Source of the DNA: CAZPXH01 sp964591085
Lineage (GTDB): Bacteria > Spirochaetota > Spirochaetia > DSM-27196 > CAZPXH01
DNA length: 64,000 nucleotides
Assembly: GCA_964591085.1 (NCBI GenBank)
Contig: CAZPXH010000010.1
Span: 28,931 to 92,930 of the forward strand
Direction of reading: 5' to 3'
Shown: piece by piece, positions 1-8,305 of the stretch
How positions within the stretch are numbered: the first letter of the stretch is position 1
Layout of the letters: each line of letters opens with the position of its first letter
Made by a program: the position numbers and the translations under genes
The notes under the pieces: model-generated
What the model was told of the DNA's origin: nothing
Database searches by the model: none
Seen by the model: the letters and a program-made list of their open reading frames with translations, nothing else

Positions 1-732
1 CTGGAAGTTGCTGTCCAGGGGCGCGCTGACCCGGATTCCGTTCTCCCGAACAGCAAGGTCCACGCCCACGGTGATCGCACCGCTGTCCAGGTTGTAGCTG
101 CCATTCAGTCGCAAGCCGTCCAGCGGCTCGGCCGCAAGACCCAGGGTGGCGTCCCCCAGGCTGAGTGCGCTGAGATCCGTCTCCACGCTTGCGTCCAGGC
201 GGGCCCCCACCGTCAGCCGGTGGCCAAGCTCTTTGCCAAGGAGCGCCAATGGCCGAAGGCCGAGTTCTCCACCCGCGGTGAAACTGCTTCCGCTTGCCGG
301 GATCAGCGCATCCACCGATGCGGACAGCAGGTCCAGGGGGCGAGCAAGAAACTGAACCCGGGTGTCCAGATATGCCACCGTCGGGATCCACCGGGTGGTC
401 ACTCCGGCTGACAGGTTTGGGAGCAGGCTCAGTGCGCTGGTTGAGCTGAGAAGGTCCTGACCGCCGAGGCGCTCATAGCCAAAGGATCCGGTCCCAAACA
501 CAATCCGGCTTCGGAAGCCTTCCAGGTCCAAATTGGGATCCGAAAGGTCCAGCGGAACCGATGAGGCAATCCCGGACAGATTCTGAAGCCCTGCGGTGGC
601 CGGATAGTCACGCAAGTTCAGCTGTCCATCATCCCATGACTGGGAAATCAGCGGCGCCGCAAGGAGGAGGAGGACCGCACCGGCAGTTGCGCGGGCTCCA
701 CGGTGAGGCATTCGGGAATCAGAACGAATCAT
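1..732 (-). CDS. Exported protein, N-terminal part (runs off the window)
   Basis: The frame is open from the ATG at 732 to the window edge, 244 codons without a stop. The product begins with a basic stretch, then a hydrophobic run (AGAVLLLLAAPLIS) ending near residue 31, which looks like a signal peptide. The mature part alternates short polar and hydrophobic segments rich in L, S, G and D, as in beta-barrel or repeat outer-membrane proteins. The start overlaps the stop of the upstream aminotransferase gene as ATGA, so the two are probably translationally coupled. I do not recognise the family; an N-terminal barrel of a spirochaetal SppA-type protease is a guess only. Confidence 0.6.
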   Translation of the reverse strand, partial: MIRSDSRMPHRGARATAGAVLLLLAAPLISQSWDDGQLNLRDYPATAGLQNLSGIASSVPLDLSDPNLDLEGFRSRIVFGTGSFGYERLGGQDLLSSTSALSLLPNLSAGVTTRWIPTVAYLDTRVQFLARPLDLLSASVDALIPASGSSFTAGGELGLRPLALLGKELGHRLTVGARLDASVETDLSALSLGDATLGLAAEPLDGLRLNGSYNLDSGAITVGVDLAVRENGIRVSAPLDSNFQ

Positions 733-1979
733 GCGGGAATCACTCCTGTCAGCCGGCCCGCCTCTGCCGCAACGGCAAGAATGGCGTCCAGCTCTTCATC
801 AGTATGAATAGCCATATAACTGGTCCGGATGAGCGAACGGTTTGGCGGAACAGCGGGGCTGATCACAGGATTGGCGTATACTCCCATCTCAAACATCGTC
901 TTCCAGAACGCAAAGGTCTTCTCGTTGTCCCCGATGATCAGCGGGATGATCGGGGTCTCTGCAACGCCTATGTTGAAGCCCAGCGCAGAGAAGCCCTCAA
1001 TCATCCGCTCGGCTATCTCCTGCAGGCGCCGCACCCGCTCTGGCTCTGCCTCAATGATGTCCAGGGCGGCCATGGCTGCGCCCACCTGCGCGGGCGGCAT
1101 GCTGGCGCTGAAGATGAGCGGCCGTGCGTGGTGCTGAATGTAGTCAATCACTCGGTGATCCCCGGCGACGAAGCCTCCGATGCTGCCAAAGCTCTTGCTG
1201 AAGGTGCACATGACCAGATCGGCGAGATCGGAATCCCCGTGGTATTCCAGAACCCCGCGCCCGGTGTTTCCAACAACGCCAAGGGCGTGGGCCTCGTCCA
1301 GGTAGATCCTTGCACCGTAGCGCCGGGCGATGGCGTGCACTTCCGGGAGGTCAACGATGTCGCCCTCCATGCTGAACACGCCGTCCGTGACAATGAGCTT
1401 GGGGTCTTCCTGCGGAATCCGGTCAAGCGTTCGTTCCAGGTCCTCCATGTTGTTGTGCTTGTATCGGTGAACCTGGCTCTGCCGGTTGAAGGCGGAGCCC
1501 AGCATGATTCCATCTACAATTGAGGCGTGGTTGAACTTGTCAGTGACAATGTGGACACGCGGTCCCATCAATGCGCTGATTGCGCCCAGGTTGCTCTGGT
1601 AGCCGGTGGTGAAACACAACGCGGCTTCCTTGCCCACAAATGCGGCGACCCTGTGTTCCAGCTCTTCATGGATGTCAAAGCTTCCGTTCATGAAGCGGGA
1701 CCCGGAGCAGCTGGACCCGTGGCGACGGATGGCTTCCGCCGCAGCGAGTTTCACTCGCTCATCGTTGGCAAGGCCGAGGTAGTTGTTGCTGCCGGCCATG
1801 ATCAGTTCGTGGCCTTCAATCACCACCCGACTGCCGTGGTTCTCCGTGATCGGGCGAAAGTAGGGGTAGACTCCGCGCGCGCGGGCGTCTGCCGCCGCGT
1901 CAAATTCGTAGCAGCGCGCAAAAACATCATTTGGTGCCAATAACGGAGCAACAATGGAGCTAACATTGGTCGTAGACAT
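729..1979 (-). CDS. Alpha-oxoamine synthase (KBL/BioF/serine palmitoyltransferase family)
   Basis: A fold-type I PLP enzyme of 416 aa, the usual length for the family, which condenses an amino acid with an acyl-CoA. SNNYLGLA lies near the N-terminus, a DEAHALGVVG motif (cofactor aspartate) in the middle, and the PLP lysine in TFSKSFGSIGGF. The GSNNYLGL and RPLIFSASMPPA signatures resemble serine palmitoyltransferases more than BioF or Kbl, so sphingolipid-like long-chain base synthesis is plausible but not proven. No bio or tdh genes are adjacent. A GGGAGG Shine-Dalgarno lies about 12 nt before the ATG. It is coupled by ATGA to the exported-protein gene downstream. Confidence 0.85.
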   Translation of the reverse strand: MSTTNVSSIVAPLLAPNDVFARCYEFDAAADARARGVYPYFRPITENHGSRVVIEGHELIMAGSNNYLGLANDERVKLAAAEAIRRHGSSCSGSRFMNGSFDIHEELEHRVAAFVGKEAALCFTTGYQSNLGAISALMGPRVHIVTDKFNHASIVDGIMLGSAFNRQSQVHRYKHNNMEDLERTLDRIPQEDPKLIVTDGVFSMEGDIVDLPEVHAIARRYGARIYLDEAHALGVVGNTGRGVLEYHGDSDLADLVMCTFSKSFGSIGGFVAGDHRVIDYIQHHARPLIFSASMPPAQVGAAMAALDIIEAEPERVRRLQEIAERMIEGFSALGFNIGVAETPIIPLIIGDNEKTFAFWKTMFEMGVYANPVISPAVPPNRSLIRTSYMAIHTDEELDAILAVAAEAGRLTGVIPA

Positions 1980-2057
1980 AGCTTATGGTACCTCCCTGTC
2001 CATCTCAGCATAGCGGATTCGCTTTCCCCGCGATAGCGGGCGGGGTAGCCTTCCGGC

Positions 2058-2723
2058 ATGGAGCCGACGCAGGTGGTCATCGCACTCAGTCCCCTGGTGA
2101 CCGAACGGCGCCTCGCGCGTATGCGGGAAATTCTCAGCTACCGAACCCGCCGCATCGCCGTTGCGCTGGAAGACATCTACCAGTCCCACAACGCCAGCGC
2201 GGTGTTGCGCAGCTGCGATTCCTTTGGCATTCAGGATATCTATCCGCTGGAGGCTCGGAACAGCTTCCGCGTGAATCCGGAGATTGCCCTGGGGAGCGGG
2301 CGATGGCTCAGCGTGCATCGCGCGCCGGGAGCACCCGTTCAGGAGCGCCTCCGGGAGATTCGCGCCGCTGGCTACCGCATTGCGGCAACCTCACCGCACG
2401 GAACGGCCTTCACGCCCCGCGAGCTCCCGCTACAGGAACCCCTGGCCCTGGTGTTCGGAACCGAGCTGGACGGTATTACCCCCGAGGTAGCCGAGCTTGC
2501 GGACTACCGGTTGCGAATACCGATGTACGGTTTTGCCGAGTCGTTCAACATCAGCGTTGCCGTGGCTATTGTGCTCCACGTCCTCTGCGAGCGCCTGCGG
2601 AACGGACCGATCCCCTGGCAGCTTTCGCAGGAAGAACAGGAGGCGCTTCTGGCGGACTGGCTGCGGGCCGACGTGAAGGGCGCAGACGAGGTGCTCCGCC
2701 GCCTGCATGAGGCCGAGGCGTGA
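2058..2723 (+). CDS. trmH: tRNA (guanosine-2'-O-)-methyltransferase TrmH
   Basis: A SPOUT-fold RNA 2'-O-ribose methyltransferase of 221 aa, matching TrmH length; it modifies G18 in the tRNA D-loop using SAM. Visible motifs are SHNASAVLRSCDSFG (N and R of motif 1), GTELDGIT (motif 2) and the knot-forming ESFNISVAVAIVLH (motif 3). There is no Shine-Dalgarno: a TAGCCT hexamer at 2046-2051 stands 6 nt before the ATG, suggesting a leaderless transcript. The stop overlaps the next start (GTGA), so nucleoside hydrolase and rpiA probably share the transcript. Confidence 0.92.
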   Translation: MEPTQVVIALSPLVTERRLARMREILSYRTRRIAVALEDIYQSHNASAVLRSCDSFGIQDIYPLEARNSFRVNPEIALGSGRWLSVHRAPGAPVQERLREIRAAGYRIAATSPHGTAFTPRELPLQEPLALVFGTELDGITPEVAELADYRLRIPMYGFAESFNISVAVAIVLHVLCERLRNGPIPWQLSQEEQEALLADWLRADVKGADEVLRRLHEAEA

Positions 2724-3661
2724 CCCGGGTACTCCTTGATACGGATATCGGAAGTTCCCTGGATGATGCAATCGCGCTGGCGTGGCTGCTGGCAAGCCCC
2801 GATGTGGAGCTCCTGGGCGTCACCACCGTTACCGGCGAGCCGGAGGAGCGCGCGCGCCTTGCAAGTGTCCTCACTGGAATTGCCGGGGTGAACGTGCCAA
2901 TTGTGCCCGGCTCACCGGACGCGCTGAAAGGGCCGTCACTACAGCCACAGGCCTTCCACCGGGCACGTCTTCACGTCTGGGAGCACACCCGCGAGTTTCC
3001 CGGGGAGGGAGCGGTTTCCTTTCTCGCGCGTACCCTGAGGGAGGACGGAGCAGGAGCCGTGCTCCTGGGGATTGGACCCGCCACCAACTTCGCCAGGCTA
3101 ATGCGCTCCGCCGCGGATGCCTTTGCGCGGGCATCTGCCGTGGTCCTGATGGCCGGACGATGGCGCAACCGCGCCGATCTGCCCCTGGTTGAGTGGAACG
3201 CCCGCAACGATCCGGAAGCACTCCACGCCCTGCTCCACCAGAATCTGGTCCCGGTGCGGGTGGTCGGAATGTCCCATGGGATGGATCACACTATGCCAGG
3301 AAACCGCTTTTCCGAGCTCGCAAGACATCCACTTCTTGCCCCGGTTCTGGACTGGAGCAGTGTTCCCGGTCACTACCGGGACACCCTGCACTTTCACGAC
3401 CCCCTTGCGGCCATGGCCGCCGTGCACAGCGAGGTCTTCCGCTGGGGTCGTCCTCGGGCAAGCGTGCGCACCGCCGCGCCCCTGGCGGGACTCACCCGCT
3501 CCTGGTGGCCGGAAGATTCTCCGTTTGCCGATCCCCGTGACGCCGCAGAGGACCCGGTAGCAGGTGGCTGGGGGCTACCGGGCGCGGTGTTCGACCTGGC
3601 CATGGAAGTTGACTCGGAGGCCTTTTGGCGCGAGTTGTTTGCGCCCTTTGGGGAAGCGTAG
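2720..3661 (+). CDS. Inosine-uridine type nucleoside hydrolase
   Basis: A Ca2+-dependent ribohydrolase that splits nucleosides to base plus ribose. The N-terminal DTDIGSSLDDAIAL (residues 7-20) is the metal-binding aspartate cluster, in the variant with extra residues between G and DDA. The following VTTVTGE and the later ASAVVLMAG and EWNARNDPEA (ligand Asn and Asp) fit the fold. The 313 aa length is normal. GTG start overlaps the trmH stop by 4 bp; rpiA follows after 1 nt. Together with rpiA and the facing BMP-family nucleoside-binder-like gene this suggests nucleoside salvage; the exact substrate is unknown. Confidence 0.88.
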   Translation: MTRVLLDTDIGSSLDDAIALAWLLASPDVELLGVTTVTGEPEERARLASVLTGIAGVNVPIVPGSPDALKGPSLQPQAFHRARLHVWEHTREFPGEGAVSFLARTLREDGAGAVLLGIGPATNFARLMRSAADAFARASAVVLMAGRWRNRADLPLVEWNARNDPEALHALLHQNLVPVRVVGMSHGMDHTMPGNRFSELARHPLLAPVLDWSSVPGHYRDTLHFHDPLAAMAAVHSEVFRWGRPRASVRTAAPLAGLTRSWWPEDSPFADPRDAAEDPVAGGWGLPGAVFDLAMEVDSEAFWRELFAPFGEA

Positions 3662-3662
3662 G

Positions 3663-4385
3663 ATGCCGTCCATGGAAGATGCCAAACGGGCGGCCGGCGT
3701 GCGGGCAGCACGAGACTTTGTCCGCAGCGGTATGCGTGTGGGCCTGGGGACAGGTTCTACCGCGGTCTGGGCCATCCGGGAGATCGGCGCCATGCTCGCA
3801 GAAGGCAGCGCCCATGACGTCACCGGACTTGCAACCAGCTACCAGGCGGAGGAGGCAGCCCGTGAGGCGGCGGTTCCGCTCCTGCATCCCGGTGATCCCG
3901 TGCTTTCCGGCGGACTACAGCTGGTCATTGACGGCGCCGACGAGGTAGATCCGCGTCGCAACATGGTGAAGGGCGGGGGCGCCGCCCTGTTGCGCGAGAA
4001 GGTTGTCGCGGAGATGGCGGAGCATCTGATAATTGTCATCACGGAGAACAAGCGGGTGGAGAACCTCGGGCTTGCCTTTGCGGTGCCCGTTGAGGTGGTT
4101 CCCTTTGCGGTGCTTCCGGTCACTGGAGCGCTTGCAGCCCTCGGCTGTGAGCCAGCCCTGCGCATGGGCCGCGCAAAGATGGGTCCCGTAATCACGGACA
4201 ATGGCAACTGCATCATTGACTGCAGGTTCCAGGCGCCTTTTGAGCCCGCTGCAATGGAGGCTGGCATCCGGAGGATACCCGGCGTGGTAGAAAACGGGCT
4301 GTTTTGCGGGTTGGATCCTACCCTCGTGGTAGCTCAGGCGGACGGAACGGTGATCTTACCCTCCAGCAGTTCCTCTCGGACCTGA
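3663..4385 (+). CDS. rpiA: Ribose-5-phosphate isomerase A
   Basis: Interconverts ribose-5-phosphate and ribulose-5-phosphate in the pentose phosphate pathway. Diagnostic blocks: GLGTGSTAVWAIREIG (phosphate loop), DGADEVDPRRNMVKGGGAAL (catalytic Asp and Lys-containing loop) and a GLFCGL-type C-terminal strand. The ATG at 3663, 1 nt after the previous stop, gives 240 aa, near the family norm; an upstream in-frame extension to 3564 would bury it inside the hydrolase gene and is unlikely. The last 52 nt overlap the 3' end of the convergent BMP-family gene. It probably channels ribose released by the adjacent nucleoside hydrolase (inference). Confidence 0.92.
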   Translation: MPSMEDAKRAAGVRAARDFVRSGMRVGLGTGSTAVWAIREIGAMLAEGSAHDVTGLATSYQAEEAAREAAVPLLHPGDPVLSGGLQLVIDGADEVDPRRNMVKGGGAALLREKVVAEMAEHLIIVITENKRVENLGLAFAVPVEVVPFAVLPVTGALAALGCEPALRMGRAKMGPVITDNGNCIIDCRFQAPFEPAAMEAGIRRIPGVVENGLFCGLDPTLVVAQADGTVILPSSSSSRT

Positions 4386-5242
4386 GCCATCCGCGCGGCA
4401 ATCTCCGGATTGGCGGCGCGCGGATGAATCGGCGAGAGGTCTATGTAGTTACCGTCAAGTCCAAAGCGCTGCGGGCTCCCCGCCGTGACCTTACCTTCCG
4501 TGAAGTCCCGGACCACCCGGAATATAACCTGGTCCATTCGCTTCAGCATTGAGGTGAGCACGTGCTCGGGTGCAAGGATGCTCTGGTCGCTATCCACCCC
4601 GATTGCCCACACCCCGCGGTCGCTTGCCTCGCGGATCATTCCCCGCCCCGCACTGCCGGCGGCGTGGAACAGCACGTCGCACCCCTGCTCCAGCAGGTGC
4701 ACCGCCGCTTCCCGGCCTTTCCGATAACTGACAAAGGAGCCTGCCCACGCCAACTCAACGGAGGCTCCACTGCCGGAGTGCGCGACTCCAGCCTCAAAGC
4801 CGCTGCGGAAGCGCTGGATCAGCGGAACGTCCACGCCTCCCATGAAGCCGATGCGCCCGGTCCTGGAGACCAGCGCCGCAGCAACGCCCGCCAGGAACGC
4901 GCCGTGCTCTTCCGCAAAGGTGACCGGCAGCAGGTTGGGTGGGATGGTCGCCGGTAGGCTGTCCAGGGTCACGTAGATGGTGTCCGGAAAGCCCGGGGCG
5001 AGGTCTGCACAGACATCCCCGAGGTGGTAACCAACCGCGAGCACCATGCCAAAGCCGCTGTGAGACACGTACTTCAGATTCTCAATGGCAACCTGCTCGT
5101 TTGGTGCGTCTATCATCGTGCCTTCAATCGGAAGCTTCTCTCTGGCTCCCTTGAAGCCGGTGAAGGCGCTCAGAACGTAGGACGCGTCGTCCAACCGACT
5201 CTCCGAGGTACACAGGGCAATGCGCGGAACTTCGGTGCTCAT
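4334..5242 (-). CDS. BMP-family (PnrA/TmpC-like) ligand-binding protein without signal peptide
   Basis: A type 1 periplasmic-binding-protein fold of the basic membrane protein family, whose members (TmpC/PnrA) bind purine nucleosides for ABC uptake. Family blocks seen: EEHGAFLAGVAAALVSRTGRIGF, the RFRSGFEAGV segment, and GVWAIGVDSDQ. Unlike classical BMP lipoproteins it starts straight into the first beta-strand (MSTEVPRIALCTS), with no hydrophobic segment or lipobox. The start is well fixed by GGAAGGAGGG 4-5 nt upstream. No ABC permease or ATPase is adjacent. It may be cytoplasmic. Its 3' end overlaps rpiA. Confidence 0.8.
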   Translation of the reverse strand: MSTEVPRIALCTSESRLDDASYVLSAFTGFKGAREKLPIEGTMIDAPNEQVAIENLKYVSHSGFGMVLAVGYHLGDVCADLAPGFPDTIYVTLDSLPATIPPNLLPVTFAEEHGAFLAGVAAALVSRTGRIGFMGGVDVPLIQRFRSGFEAGVAHSGSGASVELAWAGSFVSYRKGREAAVHLLEQGCDVLFHAAGSAGRGMIREASDRGVWAIGVDSDQSILAPEHVLTSMLKRMDQVIFRVVRDFTEGKVTAGSPQRFGLDGNYIDLSPIHPRAANPEIAARMAQVREELLEGKITVPSA

Positions 5243-5268
5243 CCCACCCTCCTTCCTTCCCTGCGATG

Positions 5269-5286
5269 CTCACGCTTCAGCGTGAG
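5269..5286. promoter_or_regulatory. Perfect 18-bp palindrome in a divergent intergenic region
   Basis: CTCACGCTTCAGCGTGAG has 8-bp arms with a 2-bp centre and lies between the start of the BMP-family gene and the promoter-like elements of STAS module 1. It has no T-run, so it resembles an operator more than a terminator. The cognate regulator is unknown. Confidence 0.4.
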
Positions 5287-5301
5287 GATTGGATGAGCTG
5301 C

Positions 5302-5330
5302 TTGCCAGCGGGAACCTGCACCCGTATGCT
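5302..5330 (+). promoter_or_regulatory. Candidate sigma70-type promoter for STAS/ATPase module 1
   Basis: TTGCCA (5302-5307) and TATGCT (5325-5330) are separated by exactly 17 bp. A start near 5337 would leave a short leader before GTG 5348 or ATG 5357. It lies just downstream of the 5269-5286 palindrome. Assigned by eye. Confidence 0.4.
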
Positions 5331-5347
5331 GCCGTCGGATCGTCACC

Positions 5348-5689
5348 GTGGATGCCATGAAGTTTGAAAGCCGTGGTCCGGTAGGAATATTCCACCTCGG
5401 CGGCACCATATCCGCTTACGATTCCCAGGATCTTCGTGTTGCGCTGTTTCGTGGGATAAATGACAACCGAGTCAGTCGGGTAGTTTTTGACTTCACCGAC
5501 GTTCGCTCCATTGACTCAAGCGGCGTGGCTGTCTTTCTCAACCTGCAGTTCTCCTTTGGCGCCGACACACGGATGCGGTTCTGTTGCGTGCCCCAGCAGG
5601 TACGCGATATTCTGGACTCCACCAACCTTATCCAGCACTTCAACGTAGACCCCGGGCTTGAAGACAGCATTGCGGCTCTGAGCCAATGA
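5348..5689 (+). CDS. STAS-domain protein, anti-sigma-factor-antagonist type (module 1)
   Basis: A 113-aa single STAS domain. The segment VVFDFTDVRSIDSSGVAVFLNL carries IDSSG (residues 55-59), the loop whose serine is phosphorylated in SpoIIAA/RsbV-type antagonists and which binds the partner kinase or anti-sigma factor. Start is either GTG 5348 or ATG 5357; neither has a good Shine-Dalgarno. Its stop overlaps the next gene's ATG by 4 bp, tying it to the ATPase-like partner. A paralogous pair lies at 20164-21692. No sigma factor gene is adjacent, so the target is unknown. Confidence 0.85.
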   Translation: MDAMKFESRGPVGIFHLGGTISAYDSQDLRVALFRGINDNRVSRVVFDFTDVRSIDSSGVAVFLNLQFSFGADTRMRFCCVPQQVRDILDSTNLIQHFNVDPGLEDSIAALSQ

Positions 5690-6813
5690 CGCAGACAGGG
5701 CTGCAGCAAGCCATAGAGATCCCCCTCCGCTACGAGCTGAGCAAAGCGGGCGTGCAGTGGTGCTCGCGAAATCGCGTTCCCGTGCGGGACTTCACCGCTT
5801 CTGATGGAAACCGAGCAACCGGATTCGCGTGGAACTCCGTTCGGAGAGACTTCCTGGTTCGGCTTGTCAGAAATAGACTGCTCCGCGGGATTGACTCTCA
5901 ACGCGACGAGTTCGTCAGCGTCCGCCGGCGCCTGCTCCAGGTCATTGAGGCGGTGCTGGAAGGCCTGTTGCTGGAGAAACTCCACCGGACGCTGCGAGGC
6001 GTTGTTGCCCAGTCGGAGACCGTTTCCAGAATCATGGAACGGACCCGCGGCAACCACGACGTTACACGCCTCAACTTTGCCCCGGATGCACGGGACCGGC
6101 TGCTCCAGAGTAACGCCCGCGCAATCCGCACCATCCAGCACGCGCTGCTCTTTGAGCCTTTTGCCGTGATAGATGGGGATGCAGCCATCGCCGCGGCCGA
6201 TCGTGAGCAGCTGAAGGGCGTGGCCCGGCGTTTTCTGCAGTCGGTGGATGCCAGCACCTGGATCCTGTACTCGCTGGTGCAACCGGACACTCGGCGCCTG
6301 GAACTCACTCGTGAAGCTTCACAGCGCCTGCTAGGGGTGGTCCGTGAGGCAACCATCGTGGATACCCTCGGCCTCATTGTCATGGAGCTTGTCCAGGACG
6401 CAGAGCGGAGCCACCTCGGTTACCTGGCCTCCCGTGACAGCCTCAGCCGTCAGCATCAGCAGAATATCGCTGAGCTGGCCCGTGACGCCGGGTTTAGAAG
6501 CCGCCTCCTGGCGCTTGCGCGGCAGCGCAACCTGTTGATGTCCATGGCGCTGACCTTTGAGCCAACGAACCGCGCGGAAGAGATGCCGCTTTCCATTTCC
6601 ATTTCTCACGCAGGCGAGGCCGTTCGGGGAAGCGCGCAGGGCAGCGCGCCAACCTCCCTCGCAGATGTCTATACCGAGCGCGGGGAGGCCAACCTAGCAG
6701 CGATGTACCTCCAGACTTTTGAGGCTGCCTGCGCGTCGTACGGTATCCTGCTGGAGACCAGCGTGCGAAGCGCGGAGAGAAAGACCAGCACCGAGATCTC
6801 GCTCAAGCTATAG
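5686..6813 (+). CDS. Divergent GHKL-ATPase-like partner of STAS protein, likely ATP-binding defective (module 1)
   Basis: A 375-aa protein homologous along its whole length to the one at 20520-21692. Shared anchors are an ATGF motif near residue 44, the arginine-rich helix region, and MELVQ(D/N)AER. In the paralogue the last resembles a histidine-kinase/RsbW N box, followed by a glycine-rich lid GAGLG. In this copy the N-box Asn is Asp (D238) and the lid reads ANLAAM (335-340), with all glycines lost. It therefore looks like a pseudo-ATPase that keeps the partner-binding scaffold. The role is inferred only from STAS coupling and weak motif resemblance. It ends 1 nt from the convergent rlmD. 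Confidence 0.6.
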   Translation: MTQTGLQQAIEIPLRYELSKAGVQWCSRNRVPVRDFTASDGNRATGFAWNSVRRDFLVRLVRNRLLRGIDSQRDEFVSVRRRLLQVIEAVLEGLLLEKLHRTLRGVVAQSETVSRIMERTRGNHDVTRLNFAPDARDRLLQSNARAIRTIQHALLFEPFAVIDGDAAIAAADREQLKGVARRFLQSVDASTWILYSLVQPDTRRLELTREASQRLLGVVREATIVDTLGLIVMELVQDAERSHLGYLASRDSLSRQHQQNIAELARDAGFRSRLLALARQRNLLMSMALTFEPTNRAEEMPLSISISHAGEAVRGSAQGSAPTSLADVYTERGEANLAAMYLQTFEAACASYGILLETSVRSAERKTSTEISLKL

Positions 6814-6814
6814 G

Positions 6815-8215
6815 TCAATCCGAGCTTGCGGAACGGCGCTCCAGTCTGGCGACGAGTTCAACGTGTCGGGTCTGGGGGAACATATCCACCGGCTGGACTC
6901 CGGTCACCGCGTAGGTTGTTCCAAGGATCGCCAGGTCACGCGCGAAGCTGCGGTGATTGCAGCTGACGTACACAAGCCTCCGCGCAGGGTGGCTACACAG
7001 GGCCTCTGCCACCTTGGGGTGGAGCCCCGCACGTGGGGGATCCACCACCACAACATCGGCCGCCGGGAGCTCGGCTGCCGCCGCCTCCTCCGCGCTCTGC
7101 AGGACAAAGGTCGCGTTCCCGATTCCGTTGGCCTCGGCATTCCGCTGTGCGAACTGCACGGCTTCTGCCACCAGCTCCACGCCGGTGACTTCACGGCAGC
7201 GTCTGGCAAGGTAGAGCCCGATTCCGCCGGTTCCGCAGTAAAGGTCCAGCAGCGCCTCCTCTGCGTCAAGTCCAGCAGCGGCTTCTGCCGCGGCGTACAG
7301 CCGCTCTGCCCCCGCGGGGTTGGTCTGCGCGAAGGAAAGCGGGCCGCTTGAGAGCCGGATGTGACCGCAGCGCTCGGTGACGGTGCTCTCACCCCAGAGG
7401 GTCCGCAACTCGGCGGTGGCGAGCGAGTCATTGCGGGCATCGCTGACTGCAAGGACCGCGCCAGTCACTCCCGCAAGTTCCGTTTCCATCTGCCTGAAGA
7501 GCCCCGGGAGCGCGCTGTGCGCATCCGTGCTGACCATGAGAATCAGCAGCAGCTGTCCGTCCCGGGTACTGCGCAGGGTCAGGCTCCGCAGGATGCCATC
7601 ATGCGTAACCGGATCGATGAACGGGACTCCCGACCCCAGCGCAAGACGGTCCACCGTTGCCCGGACTTCGGAGGCGCGGAGATCGTGGAGGTGACAGACC
7701 TGCAGGCCAAGCACTCGGTCATAGCGGCCGGGAATGTGGAAGCCGAGGCCTGCGCGGTCAGGCGTGTCCTCGCTGCCAAGCTCGTGAGGGAGTAGCCAGC
7801 GGCGGGAGGAGAAGCTGAAGTCCAGGCGATTGCGATATTCCCGATCCTCTGGGGCGGCCATGATCGGGGACAGCAGATCGGCCGCTTCGGGCACCTCGCT
7901 CTCCCCGAGGACGCGACGCACCATCGCCTCCTTCCACTCAAGCTGGGTCGGGTAGGAAACATGCTGCCAGGCGCATCCGCCGCAGGTGCCAAAGTGAGGA
8001 CAGAAGACCAGCGCCGGATTTCCTCCCCGCTGGTGAAACGCAAACGGTTTCGCGCGGTGTCCGTGGGCTGCGCGGCGGACCACTTTGGCGTCTACCCGAT
8101 CCCCCGGGATGGTGCCGGGCACCTCAATGCCTTCGGCTTCCGCGAGACCGGAACCGGCGGCACTGACTCCGGTAATCAGCAGGTCCGTGCGCACCCGGGT
8201 CTTGCGATGTGGCAT
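6815..8215 (-). CDS. rlmD: 23S rRNA (uracil-C5)-methyltransferase, RlmD/RumA family
   Basis: SAM-dependent m5U methyltransferase of 466 aa. An N-terminal TRAM-like domain (about 1-60) is followed by an iron-sulphur cysteine cluster, CPHFGTCGGC (C72, C78, C81), with a fourth Cys later in LQVCHL. The Rossmann motif is LLDLYCGTGGIGLYLA, and the catalytic region has DPPRAGLHP and VSCNHRSFARDL; the latter contains the nucleophilic Cys, in a slight variant of the usual SCNPxT. RlmD, RlmC and TrmA-like subfamilies are hard to separate by eye, so the target uridine is uncertain. No operon partner. Confidence 0.88.
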   Translation of the reverse strand: MPHRKTRVRTDLLITGVSAAGSGLAEAEGIEVPGTIPGDRVDAKVVRRAAHGHRAKPFAFHQRGGNPALVFCPHFGTCGGCAWQHVSYPTQLEWKEAMVRRVLGESEVPEAADLLSPIMAAPEDREYRNRLDFSFSSRRWLLPHELGSEDTPDRAGLGFHIPGRYDRVLGLQVCHLHDLRASEVRATVDRLALGSGVPFIDPVTHDGILRSLTLRSTRDGQLLLILMVSTDAHSALPGLFRQMETELAGVTGAVLAVSDARNDSLATAELRTLWGESTVTERCGHIRLSSGPLSFAQTNPAGAERLYAAAEAAAGLDAEEALLDLYCGTGGIGLYLARRCREVTGVELVAEAVQFAQRNAEANGIGNATFVLQSAEEAAAAELPAADVVVVDPPRAGLHPKVAEALCSHPARRLVYVSCNHRSFARDLAILGTTYAVTGVQPVDMFPQTRHVELVARLERRSASSD

Positions 8216-8305
8216 CCGCGCGGATGGTCGTTCCGCCGCGGGTCCGGTGTCAACGGTGTTGTGCCTGCTTGACCGGCTGCCGGGGAGGCCGGAAGCTAGC
8301 CCGGA

